Source: Neorhizobium galegae (GTDB taxonomy: Bacteria; Pseudomonadota; Alphaproteobacteria; Rhizobiales; Rhizobiaceae). From it: a stretch of DNA of 64,000 nt. The notes below the pieces were generated by a model, which saw only the letters and a program-made list of their open reading frames with translations, did not search any database and had not been told where the DNA came from. Numbering within the stretch: position 1 is the first letter of the stretch; each line of letters opens with the position of its first letter. The translations under genes and the position numbers were made by a program. The stretch covers positions 434,001-498,000 of the forward strand of contig NZ_JAGIPH010000001.1 in the NCBI RefSeq assembly GCF_017877135.1, given 5' to 3'. Shown here piece after piece: positions 44,891 to 54,019 of the stretch.

Positions 44891-45334
44891 TTACCGCTTC
44901 AGGCGATAGGCCTGGTGGCAGGTGCCGCAATCGGCGCCCAGCGTCTGCAGGGCCTGACCGACGGAGGCCTGATCGGTCGGCATGGAGGCAAGAACCGTAT
45001 CGGCATCGGTGGAGAGCTTCATCGCCTTGGCCTTGAAGTCCGCCATGTTCTGCCAGATCGCCGGCGAGGCAGCCGTGTCCATGCCGGTTTCGGAGCCGGC
45101 CGGGAAATGGTTGGGAAAATCCTTGGCCGAAGCGCTGATCGTCGAAACGGCCGTCTTCACGGTTGCCGCATCATAAGGCTTCTGCCCCTTGGCGATGGCG
45201 CCCAGTTCGCCCATGGAACCGCCGATCTTCTTCATCAGCGCCTGACGCTCTGCCTGCGGCTCGCCGGCGGCAAAAGCCATGCCGGCGCCAAGACAGAGGG
45301 CCATCACGGCCGTGGAAACCCGCTTCAAATTCAT
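44891..45334 (-). CDS. Cytochrome c'/c556-type protein
   Basis: 147 residues with a signal peptide (VSTAVMALCLGAGMAFAAG), a four-helix bundle body and a C-terminal haem motif CGTCHQAYRLKR, the class II cytochrome c arrangement. A methionine after the signal (RQALMKKIGG) suits a c556-type sixth ligand. The ATG at 45334 has GGGAG upstream. It lies 101 bases ahead of the di-haem cytochrome on the same strand; they probably share electrons. Confidence 0.9.
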   Translation of the reverse strand: MNLKRVSTAVMALCLGAGMAFAAGEPQAERQALMKKIGGSMGELGAIAKGQKPYDAATVKTAVSTISASAKDFPNHFPAGSETGMDTAASPAIWQNMADFKAKAMKLSTDADTVLASMPTDQASVGQALQTLGADCGTCHQAYRLKR

Positions 45335-45434
45335 GTCCATACTCCCTTGTGCGCAAGCCTTAGTGTGGCGCGACGCTCTGATGACGGCGCCATGATTACA
45401 CCGTATGCATTTGAGAGAAATGGCATTTCAGCAC

Positions 45435-46322
45435 TCACACAGAGATGTGAAGAGCTGCGACATCATGCATCAGGCTGGCGGGACGGCAGGCCAGCACGTG
45501 AGTGCCCTGACGCCCGTAACCCTTGATTTCAAGCCGGTCGCCATACACGTCCACGAGCGCAAAGGCATTGCTCGCCTCGGTATCCACCATGCCGCAGAAA
45601 TTGACGAACCAGCAGCGACCGGCGCGGGCGATCCGGCCCGCATGATAGTGCCCGCAGAGATAGGCGACCACCTGCGGCGAGGCGGTGAGAAGATCGACCA
45701 GTTCGCCACTGTCCCAGAGCGCATGGTCGCTTTCGGGATAAAGCGGAAAATGCCCCATGACGATCACCGGCTGGGACTTCTCCTGCGCCTGCTGAAGCTC
45801 GCGGCGGATCCAGGCAAACTGCCGGCGGGAAATCCCGGCATTCCAGTCCATGGCATTGATGGCGCCGCAGGCGCGCAGCCGCGACAGCCGGGCCTTGGCT
45901 GCCGCATGCGCCTGCGGATCGGCAACGGTTGAAAACAGGCTTTCCTCGCAGCCGTCGATGACCAGGAAGCGGATGCCCGAGCGGGTAAAGGCATAGTACG
46001 GCGCCGGCATGCCGAGCTTTTCGAACACCTGCGGCAACCGTTCAGGTGCGACGAGAAAATCGTGATTGCCGGGCAGGAACAGGCATTCGTGGCGTGAGCG
46101 GCCATAGATTTCAAGCGGCGCCTCAAAACTTGCGAAATCGCGGTCGATGAGGTCGCCGAGCGTCATGACGAAGGAGAGATCCTCCCCCTCGAAGGTCGCG
46201 ATCGCTTCGGCAAGCTTGCCAAGGCTGTTGCGAAAATGCCGGTCCAGACCCGTGTTCGGCTCCAGATCGGCATATTGCGGGTCGGCGATCACGCCGAAGC
46301 GAAGAAGCGGCTGATGTGACAT
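45435..46322 (-). CDS. Calcineurin-like metallophosphoesterase
   Basis: 295 residues with the full metal-site motif series: GVIADPQYAD, MTLGDLIDRD, LFLPGNHDFL, VIVMGHFPLY and LCGHYHAGRI. The pattern is close to the manganese-dependent ADP-ribose/CDP-alcohol diphosphatase group, so a nucleotide diphosphatase activity is a reasonable guess. The start at 46322 removes an unlikely 29-residue extension. Confidence 0.87.
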   Translation of the reverse strand: MSHQPLLRFGVIADPQYADLEPNTGLDRHFRNSLGKLAEAIATFEGEDLSFVMTLGDLIDRDFASFEAPLEIYGRSRHECLFLPGNHDFLVAPERLPQVFEKLGMPAPYYAFTRSGIRFLVIDGCEESLFSTVADPQAHAAAKARLSRLRACGAINAMDWNAGISRRQFAWIRRELQQAQEKSQPVIVMGHFPLYPESDHALWDSGELVDLLTASPQVVAYLCGHYHAGRIARAGRCWFVNFCGMVDTEASNAFALVDVYGDRLEIKGYGRQGTHVLACRPASLMHDVAALHISV

Positions 46323-46546
46323 GGCGTTGCCATAGCCGGACGGCGTGACAGGGACATGACAGGGGAACGGATGAATGAGGGTGGCGGCGCGAGCGAAATC
46401 CTCATCCACATTTAGCTGCAGAAGCCAACCACAAATGCAAAGTATAGCTTATTTATCAAAGACGCCTAGCAGCAATGGTTGGACTCACCATGGCAGACGA
46501 AAAATGACTGCTACACAACTCCCGATAATTCAGGTTTACTCTTGAG

Positions 46547-47110
46547 ATGAGAAAAATTCTTCGACTTTCCGTTTCAGGAATCGCTACGTTTGCGGTGTTC
46601 ATCTCGGGTGTACTCGCCGTCTTTACGGCAGAGATCGCAGCGGATGAGCTTGGTTATTCGGGTTTCATTCGAGGAATTATCAAACACGGTTGGGCAATGA
46701 TGCTTCAAACCGGCTATTTCGAACTAGCGTTATGGGCGACGTTTTTTTTCTGCGGAGCAACTGCGGCCCTTTGGGCCGATCACTTTTTGAGGCCCATCAA
46801 CGCTCATATTAAGACGAAGACAAAAATTGAAAGCAGGGTGACAGGCAAAACCCTTCAAAATATCGAAATTACTTTGGATGGAATTGCATATGAGAAGTGC
46901 GTTTTCCGCAACGTGACCTTCATATATGACGGCGGAATATTGGAATTTACGAACAATGAAGTTATGGGGTGTCAGGTTAAAACGAACATACCTGAAACAG
47001 AACAATACGTCAGATTCCTCGCGGAATTAGGGTTTATGAGAGTCCCGCTTTATGGCGACAAAGGCAAAATAGAGCTTACGGGCTTTAAAACATCCAAAGG
47101 CCCTGACTGA
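46547..47110 (+). CDS. AT-rich hypothetical membrane protein
   Basis: 187 residues. Two hydrophobic helices (about 8-30 and 55-78) are followed by a soluble, beta-rich C-terminal domain (TLQNIEITLDGIAYEKCVFR, FIYDGGILEFTNNEVMG). Codon use and base composition differ sharply from the neighbours: two 60-base lines in the gene count 38-40% GC against 70% for a line in the next operon. Probably acquired by transfer. No family recognised; the C-terminal domain resembles short pentapeptide-like strands. Confidence 0.7.
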   Translation: MRKILRLSVSGIATFAVFISGVLAVFTAEIAADELGYSGFIRGIIKHGWAMMLQTGYFELALWATFFFCGATAALWADHFLRPINAHIKTKTKIESRVTGKTLQNIEITLDGIAYEKCVFRNVTFIYDGGILEFTNNEVMGCQVKTNIPETEQYVRFLAELGFMRVPLYGDKGKIELTGFKTSKGPD

Positions 47111-47194
47111 AGTTTCGATAACTGCAGTGCTTACCTCTTCCTGCAACGTAGAGTCGTTTTCCATTGCCCCCAAGCCTGCCCCCAAAAAATGCAC

Positions 47195-47227
47195 AAAAAC
47201 GCCCGGCGGGAAAACCTGCCGGGCGCT
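47195..47227 (-). terminator. Rho-independent terminator of sodB
   Basis: On the minus strand, GCGCCCGGCAGG, a TTTT loop and CCCGCCGGGCG form a strong stem, followed by TTTTTG. It lies about 25 bases after the superoxide dismutase stop codon. Confidence 0.85.
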
Positions 47228-47251
47228 TTGCATTCGACAGAAACGAGCGAC

Positions 47252-47854
47252 TTACTTGGAAGCGGCTTCGTACATTTCCAGAACGTAGTCCCAGTTGATC
47301 AGGCTGTCGACGAAGGCTTCGAGGTACTTCGGACGGGCGTTGCGGTAGTCGATGTAGTAGGAATGTTCCCACACGTCGACGCCGAGGATCGGGGATGCGC
47401 CGTGGACCAGCGGGTTCTCGCCGTTCGGGGTCTTCGAGATGACGAGCTTGCCGTCCTTCACCGAAAGCCAGGCCCAGCCGGAGCCGAACTGCGTGGTGCC
47501 GGCGGCGATGAAATCGGCCTTGAACTTGTCGTAGCCGCCGAGATCACTGTCGATGGCGGCCTGCAGCTTGCCGGGCAGCTTGTTGCCGCCGCCGTCCTTC
47601 TTCATCCACTTCCAGAAGTGGATGTGGTTGTAGTGCTGGGCGGCATTGTTGAAGAGGCCGGCATTGGTGCCAAACGACTTCTTCACGACTTCTTCCACCG
47701 ACAGATCGCCATAGCCTGCTTCAGCGGCCAGCTTGTTGCCGTTGTCGACATAGGCCTTGTGGTGCTTGTCGTGGTGATATTCGAGCGTTTCCGCCGACAT
47801 GTAGGGGGAAAGCGAATCGTAGGCATAGGGGAGTTCGGGAAGTTCAAAAGCCAT
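47252..47854 (-). CDS. sodB: Fe-type superoxide dismutase
   Basis: 200 residues: FELPELPYAYDSLSPYMSAE, the metal histidine in EYHHDKHHKAYVDN, FNNAAQHYNHIHFWKWM (the Gln of iron-type enzymes), and DVWEHSYYIDYRNARPKYLE with Asp and His ligands. It converts superoxide to peroxide and oxygen in the cytoplasm. GGAG precedes the ATG. Iron rather than manganese is inferred from the position of the active-site Gln. Confidence 0.95.
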   Translation of the reverse strand: MAFELPELPYAYDSLSPYMSAETLEYHHDKHHKAYVDNGNKLAAEAGYGDLSVEEVVKKSFGTNAGLFNNAAQHYNHIHFWKWMKKDGGGNKLPGKLQAAIDSDLGGYDKFKADFIAAGTTQFGSGWAWLSVKDGKLVISKTPNGENPLVHGASPILGVDVWEHSYYIDYRNARPKYLEAFVDSLINWDYVLEMYEAASK

Positions 47855-48079
47855 GATCTTACTCCTTTTCGGCAAAACGGCAGTCTGAGTGGTGATCGGG
47901 AACATAGGTGTGCGCGCCCCAAGAGGCAACGGGCCACGGCGCAAAATTACCGGACGGAACCGTTCTTTAGAGAACGCTGCAACGGGCCTTCGGTTCACCC
48001 GGTGTCTGCCGATTTTCCTGGCGCCTGGACGCGCAGGGCGAAGGCGGTGGCCACCTTCGCGCCGTCTGCCGTGAGGCCA

Positions 48080-48955
48080 TCAAGCCGCCGCGCGGGCCCA
48101 GTCCATGTAAAGTTCCAGTGCCTTGCGGGCGAACGGCCCCTCCTGGAATTCCTGGTCGTCGAGCCGGTTGACCGGCACGATCTTGGAATAGTTGCCGGAG
48201 GTGAAGATCTCGTCGGCGGCCTTGAAATCCTCCACCGTCAGCGTGCATTCACGCACTTCGACGCCGGCGCTGCGCAAGAGGTTGATGATGCGCGAGCGGG
48301 TGATGCCGGCGAGGAAGGTGCCGTTGGCAATCGGTGTCATCACCACGCCGTCCTTGGCGAGGAAGACATTCGACGAGGCGGTTTCGGCGACATTGCCGTT
48401 CATGTCGCGCGCCAGCGCATTGTCGAAGCCGCGGGCGCGCGCCTCGATGATCATGCGGCCGCTGTTGGGATAGAGGCTGCCGGTCTTGGCGCCGGTCATG
48501 GCCACTTCCGGGTTGGGGCGGCGATAGGGCGAGACGGTGAGCGAAGACGGCTTTGCCGTGTGCATCGGCGCCTCGAACAGGCAGAGCGCAAAGCGGGTCG
48601 ATTCGGGATCCGGCGCCACGACCGAATAGGGCAGACCATGTTCGGCCCAGTACATCGGCTTGATGTAGATCGCCGTCTTGCCGTCGAACTTCTTCACCCC
48701 TTCCAGCGCCAGCGCCTCGATGGCCTTGGCTTCCATCACCGGCGTCATGCCCATGTTGATCGCGGACCGGTTGACGCGCTCGCAATGCAGATCGAGATCG
48801 GGCGAGATGCCGTCGAACCAGCGCGCGCCGTCAAACACCGTGGAGCCCAACCACATGGCATGCGAGGTGGGGCCGATCAGCGGCGGATTGCCGGCCACCC
48901 AGTCCCCATCGACAAAGGTGAAGGTGGCACTGCGGGGCGCGGTATCGACGGGCAT
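48080..48955 (-). CDS. Branched-chain amino acid aminotransferase (class IV PLP)
   Basis: 291 residues. SHAMWLGSTVFDGARWFDGI, KPMYWAEHG, the cofactor lysine in AKTGSLYPNSGRM-like context, and ETASSNVFLAKDG with the downstream AGITRSRIINLL follow the class IV fold. It probably transfers amino groups to or from Leu, Ile and Val; D-amino acid aminotransferase or aminodeoxychorismate lyase relatives cannot be excluded. AAGGAG precedes the ATG. Confidence 0.85.
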   Translation of the reverse strand: MPVDTAPRSATFTFVDGDWVAGNPPLIGPTSHAMWLGSTVFDGARWFDGISPDLDLHCERVNRSAINMGMTPVMEAKAIEALALEGVKKFDGKTAIYIKPMYWAEHGLPYSVVAPDPESTRFALCLFEAPMHTAKPSSLTVSPYRRPNPEVAMTGAKTGSLYPNSGRMIIEARARGFDNALARDMNGNVAETASSNVFLAKDGVVMTPIANGTFLAGITRSRIINLLRSAGVEVRECTLTVEDFKAADEIFTSGNYSKIVPVNRLDDQEFQEGPFARKALELYMDWARAAA

Positions 48956-49180
48956 GTCATTCTCCTTGAAGCGGCTATTTTGGCGAGGATGAAGGCGCGC
49001 ACCGGCCGCAAGGTCAAGGATTTTTTAATCCCGCCGCAGTGATCGAAAGATTATTGCTTGAAGCATGCCGCCGGCGTTCAAGGACGTGCATAAGCCAGCA
49101 GCCACTGACATGAAACCATCACCGAATGTGATGGTATGGCGCTCGCGGCCCCAGGCCGCCCCAGGACGCCTCAGAGCGCG

Positions 49181-49339
49181 TCAAGGACGTTGCTGTTGCG
49201 GCACGGGCAAAAGCGGCGCTTCCTGACCCGGCGCGGTTACCGTCGAGCGGGATGGCAGCACGCCCCGTTCGATCAAGGGAATACAAAGGACAATGGCGAT
49301 CAGCACCGCCAGCCACACAATACACCAGGAAATCCTCAT
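49181..49339 (-). CDS. Small single-pass membrane protein (52 aa)
   Basis: An ATG at 49339 opens a frame translating as RISWCIVWLAVLIAIVLCIP (one helix), then a short polar tail rich in Pro and Gln. GAGGG lies 4-8 bases upstream. The hydrophobic helix with flanking Arg and the ordinary codon use suggest a real micro-protein, overlapped by spurious longer frames on both strands. Function unknown. Confidence 0.4.
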   Translation of the reverse strand: MRISWCIVWLAVLIAIVLCIPLIERGVLPSRSTVTAPGQEAPLLPVPQQQRP

Positions 49340-49486
49340 CAGCCCTCATGCTTTCTCATCAACGCCACCCTAGCCGCCTCATGCGGCATAAATTCGATGG
49401 TCCCGTCTGATTTCCCGGAACAAAGCTGCAGCGATGCGCGTCTTGGCACCAACCTCCGGTTCACCATAGCAGCTTCGGAACCCATC

Positions 49487-51040
49487 ATGACATGCTTTCC
49501 CGCAAAGGGAACATCCGATCCGGCCAAGGCGACGCCCGATTTGTCCCCCGAGAGCCTTGTCGTGGAAAACGAGACCTGCTGGCGCATCGCCCGAGCCGAC
49601 AAATTGTCGGTGATCGTCGATGCCGCAGACTTCTTTCGCCATGCCAAGGACATGATGCTGCAGGCGCGCCGCTCCATCCTGCTGATCGGCTGGGATTTCG
49701 ACACGCGCATCCGCCTCGTGCCGGGCGCGGAAACCAGGGACCATCCGGATAAGCTCGGCCGGCTTTTCGAGCATCTGTCGAAACGGAATCCGGACCTGCA
49801 GATCCGCATTCTCAAATGGGATGTCGGGCTCGTCCACTCCATCACGCGCGGCGAAACGCCGCTGCACATGCTGCGCTGGATGTTTTCAAAGCGCATCAAC
49901 CTGAAACTCGACCGCGCCCATCCGGCAATGGCCGCCCACCACATGAAACTGCTGGTCATCGACGATGCCGTGGCCTTCTGCGGCGGCATCGACATGACCG
50001 TCGGGCGCTGGGATACGCGCGACCACATGGACGACGATCAGAACCGCCTCTCGCCCTATGGCCGGCCGGAGCCGCCGTGGCATGATGCGACGAGCTGCTT
50101 TTCCGGCCCCGCCGCAAAGGCACTCGGCGACCTTGCCCGCGCTCGCTGGCAGACGGCAACCGGCGAGACGCTTCAGCCGGTGTCCGCCACCGGCCCGCTC
50201 TGGCCAAAGGACCTGCCAGCCGATTTCAACGGCATCGATATCGGCATTGCCCGCACCGCCCCCGAATATGGCGAGCATCAGCAGGTGGTGGAAATCGAAA
50301 CGGCGACACTCGCCATCATCGCGGCGGCCCGAAAGACGCTCTACATCGAGAGCCAGTATTTTGCCTCGCGCCGTATTGCGGAAGCCATGGCCAAGCGGCT
50401 GGAGGAGCCGGACGGCCCGGAAATCGTCATCGTCAACCCGATGAGCGCCAGCGGCTGGCTGGAGGAAAAGACCATGGATACGGCCCGCGCCCGGCTGATC
50501 AAGCTGGTCAAGGCCGCCGACCGGAACGGCCGGTTCCGCATCTTCTATCCGGTCAATCACGCCGGCAAGGAGATCTATGTCCACGCCAAGATCATGATTG
50601 CCGATGATCGCATCCTGAAGCTCGGTTCGGCCAATCTCAACAACCGCTCGATGGGCTACGACACCGAATGCGACATTCTGGTGGAGGCCGCAGAGGGCGG
50701 GACGGCGGACAGCCGCACCATCCTTGCCCGCCGCAACGATCTTTTGGCCGAGCATCTCGGCGAGACGCTGAAGACCGTCGAGGAAACGCTCAAGCTGCAT
50801 GGCGGATCGGTGGTGAAGACCATCGAGGCTCTGAACACACCGGAGGGCGCGCGCGGCCTCAGACCCGTCGAGGAGCGCGAGATGGGAATGGACGACGAAT
50901 GGGTAGCCGAATCGGATCTCGTCGATCCGGAGCGCCCGGCCGGCCTGCGCTACCGCACCTCCGCCTATCTGCGCCAGCGCTTCGGTCGTCGCCTGTTTGG
51001 CCGGCACAGCGAAAAGCCGATTGCCGAGGCAAAGACCTGA
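49487..51040 (+). CDS. Phospholipase D-family protein (cardiolipin synthase-like)
   Basis: About 517 residues with two HKD motifs: HHMKLLVIDDAVAFCGGIDM (about 151-170) and HAKIMIADDRILKLGSANLN (about 365). Each HxKx4D supplies one catalytic histidine. The LIGWDFDTRI and IYIESQYF-type (LYIESQYFAS) segments are also typical. Probably a membrane-associated phosphatidyltransferase or phospholipase. The true start is uncertain: 49487 was chosen, but the frame is open to 49136. Confidence 0.85.
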   Translation: MTCFPAKGTSDPAKATPDLSPESLVVENETCWRIARADKLSVIVDAADFFRHAKDMMLQARRSILLIGWDFDTRIRLVPGAETRDHPDKLGRLFEHLSKRNPDLQIRILKWDVGLVHSITRGETPLHMLRWMFSKRINLKLDRAHPAMAAHHMKLLVIDDAVAFCGGIDMTVGRWDTRDHMDDDQNRLSPYGRPEPPWHDATSCFSGPAAKALGDLARARWQTATGETLQPVSATGPLWPKDLPADFNGIDIGIARTAPEYGEHQQVVEIETATLAIIAAARKTLYIESQYFASRRIAEAMAKRLEEPDGPEIVIVNPMSASGWLEEKTMDTARARLIKLVKAADRNGRFRIFYPVNHAGKEIYVHAKIMIADDRILKLGSANLNNRSMGYDTECDILVEAAEGGTADSRTILARRNDLLAEHLGETLKTVEETLKLHGGSVVKTIEALNTPEGARGLRPVEEREMGMDDEWVAESDLVDPERPAGLRYRTSAYLRQRFGRRLFGRHSEKPIAEAKT

Positions 51041-51077
51041 CGCCCGTCCCGGCGCACTCAAAAGGATGACGCCTGCC

Positions 51078-51725
51078 ATGGACGCAAGGACGAACGACAC
51101 TGCGCCCGGACAAGCCCCCAGCCGCCCGCCCGAAGACGCTCACGAGCCGCAAAGCCTGACCGAGGTGCTGGATGCGATTGCCGGCCTTGCGGATGACAGG
51201 GACACGGTCAGCATCCATGACGTGCGCGAAGAAGTCGGCGAGCGCAGTTTCGGGCCCTTCCTGCTTGTGCCGGCAGTGATCGAGATCAGCCCGATCGGCG
51301 GCATTCCGGGACTTCCGACGGCCATCGCCGTGGTCATCGCGCTGTTTGCCGTGCAGATCCTGATCGGGCGAAAGCACCTGTGGCTGCCGGGCTTCGTCGA
51401 GCGGCGCACCATCGGTGCAGGCAAGCTCGGCAAGGCGATGGAGAAACTGCGGCCGGTGGCGCGCGTCACCGACAGGCTGTTCAAGCCGCGGCTGAAACGG
51501 CTGACGAAACCGCCATGGCTGCAGGGGATGGCCGCACTCTGCATCGCGCTCTGCTTCACCGTGCCGCCCTTGGAGCTCATCCCTTTTGCCAGCACCGCCC
51601 CGATGGGCACGATCGCCCTCTTCGGCCTCTCGCTCGTCGCCCGCGACGGCCTGATTGCAAGCCTTGCCGCCCTCACCTCGCTTGCGGCGATCTACCTCGT
51701 CTCGACGGTGGTCTTCGGCGGCTGA
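51078..51725 (+). CDS. ExoD family exopolysaccharide protein
   Basis: 215 residues: LTEVLDAIAGLADDRDTVSI, HDVREEVGERSFGPFLLVPAVIEISPIGGIPGLPTAIAVVIAL and further helices match the ExoD family, linked to exopolysaccharide synthesis and alkaline tolerance in Sinorhizobium. Five or six membrane helices. The ATG at 51078 lies after AAGGATGA; 51066 is an alternative. It follows the phospholipase D gene by 37 bases. Confidence 0.87.
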   Translation: MDARTNDTAPGQAPSRPPEDAHEPQSLTEVLDAIAGLADDRDTVSIHDVREEVGERSFGPFLLVPAVIEISPIGGIPGLPTAIAVVIALFAVQILIGRKHLWLPGFVERRTIGAGKLGKAMEKLRPVARVTDRLFKPRLKRLTKPPWLQGMAALCIALCFTVPPLELIPFASTAPMGTIALFGLSLVARDGLIASLAALTSLAAIYLVSTVVFGG

Positions 51726-51747
51726 GGCCAGTCGAGCTTGCACCCGC

Positions 51748-52668
51748 TCATGGCCCGACGCGGCCGTGCTCCGCCAGGAAATCGAGAAGCGCGCGCACCC
51801 GCGACGGCAGCGGACCGCCCTGCCCGACATAGACCGCATAAAATGCCTCGCGATGGCCGGGATCATACTCTTCGAGCAGAGGAACCAGACGCCCGGCCGC
51901 GATATCGCTGGCGACGGCAAAGGCGCCCATGCGGGCAATGCCGATGCCGGACAGCGCCAGCTGACGCATGCCCTCGCCATCATTTACCTGCACGGCGCCC
52001 GCCGGCGAGATCGAAAACTCCTCCTCCTTGAGCCTGAACGTCCAGTCGCGAATGCTGCGCGTATAGGAAAAGCGCAGGAGCGAATGATGGGCAAGCTCTG
52101 CCGGATGGCGCGGCGTGCCGGCCCGTTCCAGATAGGCCGGAGAGGCCACCAGCATGAGGGGCGTCTCGCCAAGCTTTCGCGCCACAAGGCTGGAAGTCTT
52201 GAGCGGCCCGGTGCGCACCGCCACATCCGCATGGTCGGCCAGAAGGTCGATCACCGCATCGGTCTGGGCGATATCGAGCGTCACGCCCGGATAAAGCGCC
52301 AGGAATTGCGGCAGCAGGTGGTTGAGCACATGGGTGCAATAGACCGAACTGCTGTTCAACCGGATGCGCCCCACGGCCTCGACGGCCGCGCCGGCCGCCC
52401 GCTCGGCATCCTCGATGCTCGCCAGGATGGCCGTGGCGCGATCGAAGAAATCCTGTCCCTCCGGCGTCAGGCGGAACTGGCGGGTGGAGCGGGCGATCAG
52501 CCGGGCGCCAAGCCGCTTTTCCAGCCGCGTCACCAGCTTGCTGACTGCCGACGGCGTCATCGACAGGCGCCGGGCAGCCGCCGAAAAGCCTTGCGCCTCC
52601 ACCACCGCCACAAACACTTCCATTTCGCCGGAGCGGTTGATGTCGGGACGCGCCATTGGTGAACCCAT
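51748..52668 (-). CDS. LysR family transcriptional regulator
   Basis: 306 residues. Helix-turn-helix at about 16-75 (FVAVVEAQGFSAAARRLSMT, PSAVSKLVTRLEKRLG), then a substrate-binding domain (IRLNSSSVYCTHVLNHLLPQ onward). It is divergent from an MFS gene, the usual target arrangement. An internal start at 52656 is also possible. The effector is unknown. Confidence 0.92.
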   Translation of the reverse strand: MGSPMARPDINRSGEMEVFVAVVEAQGFSAAARRLSMTPSAVSKLVTRLEKRLGARLIARSTRQFRLTPEGQDFFDRATAILASIEDAERAAGAAVEAVGRIRLNSSSVYCTHVLNHLLPQFLALYPGVTLDIAQTDAVIDLLADHADVAVRTGPLKTSSLVARKLGETPLMLVASPAYLERAGTPRHPAELAHHSLLRFSYTRSIRDWTFRLKEEEFSISPAGAVQVNDGEGMRQLALSGIGIARMGAFAVASDIAAGRLVPLLEEYDPGHREAFYAVYVGQGGPLPSRVRALLDFLAEHGRVGP

Positions 52669-52791
52669 GTCACAAGTGCTGTTCTTGACGGCATTCTAGT
52701 TCACATCGCGCCCCGGGTCTATCTCAAGCCTCGAACCCGATCTCTGCGCCCCCCGAAACGGAGCGCTTCCTCATCGTTTGAGAGAAATCCG

Positions 52792-53979
52792 ATGCCTGCT
52801 GCCCTTCTTGCGCTGACGATCGCCGCCTATGCGATCGGCACCACCGAATTCGTCATCGTCGGCCTTTTGCCGACGGTCGCCTCCGATCTTCACATCACCC
52901 TGCCGCTTGCCGGCATGATCGTCTCCATCTATGCGCTCGGCGTCACCTTCGGTGCGCCGGTGCTGACGGCGCTGTCCGGGCGGATCGCGCGAAAGCCGCT
53001 GCTGCTGGGGCTGATGGCGCTGTTCATCCTCGGCAATCTCGTCGCAGCCTTTGCCTCCGGTTACGGCATGCTGCTCGTCGGGCGGGTGCTGTCGGCCTTT
53101 GCCCATGGCGTGTTCTTCTCCGTCGGCGCCACGATTGCCGCTGACCTCGTGCCGGAAAACCGCCGCGCCTCGGCAATTGCCCTGATGTTCATGGGGCTGA
53201 CGGTTGCCATCGTCACCGGCGTTCCGCTCGGCACGCTGATCGGCCAGAATTTTGGCTGGCGCGCGACATTCCTCACCGTTTCCGGCCTCGGCGTCATCGC
53301 CTTCCTCGCCATCCTGGCGCTCTTGCCGTCCAAGCTGTCTAAGGCGGTGCCGGCAAGTCTCCTCGATCAGGTGCGCGCGCTTGGCTCCGGCCGGCTGCTC
53401 ATCGTCTACGCAATGACGGCCTTCGGCTATGGCGGCACATTTGTCACCTTCACCTATCTGGCCGTGATGCTGCAGGAAGTAACTGGCTTTTCGGAGGCAA
53501 GCGTCAGCCTGGTGCTGGTGCTCTACGGGCTTGCCATCGCATTCGGCAACCTGGCCGGCGGGCGCATTGCCGACCGCAATCCGGTAAAAGCGCTTGCCAT
53601 CCTGCTTGCGCTGCAGGCGCTGGTGCTTGCCGTCTTTACCCTCACCGCCCATTACGCCATGCCGGCCCTGGTGACGCTTGCAGCAATCGGCTTCCTGTCC
53701 TTTGCCACGGTGCCCGGCCTGCAGCTTTACGTCGTCCAGCTCGCCCGCATCCATCGCCCCGGCGCTGTCGACGTCGCCTCTGCGCTCAACATCGCCGCCT
53801 TCAATCTCGGCATTGCCGGCGGCGCGTGGATCGGCGGGCTGGTGGTTGCCTCGCCGCTCGGCCTTGGCGCCACGCCGGCGGTCGGCGGCGCCCTCGTTGC
53901 CATCGCCTGCGCACTGACGCTCGTCAGCGGCGCCCTCAACAGACAGCCTGCCAAGGCTGCCGCCGCCCCCGCCGCCTGA
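52792..53979 (+). CDS. MFS transporter (DHA1 family, AraJ/NepI-like)
   Basis: 395 residues, 12 helices: LLALTIAAYAIGTTEFVIVG, ALSGRIARKPLLLGLMALFI (motif A), RVLSAFAHGVFFSVGATIAA and GVPLGTLIGQNFGWRATFL (the motif C-like stretch of drug/H+ antiporters). Probably exports sugars, nucleosides or drugs. It is divergent from, and probably regulated by, the LysR gene. An aldo/keto reductase gene follows. Confidence 0.9.
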   Translation: MPAALLALTIAAYAIGTTEFVIVGLLPTVASDLHITLPLAGMIVSIYALGVTFGAPVLTALSGRIARKPLLLGLMALFILGNLVAAFASGYGMLLVGRVLSAFAHGVFFSVGATIAADLVPENRRASAIALMFMGLTVAIVTGVPLGTLIGQNFGWRATFLTVSGLGVIAFLAILALLPSKLSKAVPASLLDQVRALGSGRLLIVYAMTAFGYGGTFVTFTYLAVMLQEVTGFSEASVSLVLVLYGLAIAFGNLAGGRIADRNPVKALAILLALQALVLAVFTLTAHYAMPALVTLAAIGFLSFATVPGLQLYVVQLARIHRPGAVDVASALNIAAFNLGIAGGAWIGGLVVASPLGLGATPAVGGALVAIACALTLVSGALNRQPAKAAAAPAA

Positions 53980-54019
53980 CCTTTCGTCACGCCCATTCCC
54001 TTAAGAGAAGGATCCTGCC

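Noticed and set aside
47160..47200. Short CCCCCAAGCCTGCCCCCA repeat as an integration site of the AT-rich gene
   Set aside because: No matching copy on the other flank and no integrase; only a local C-rich stretch.
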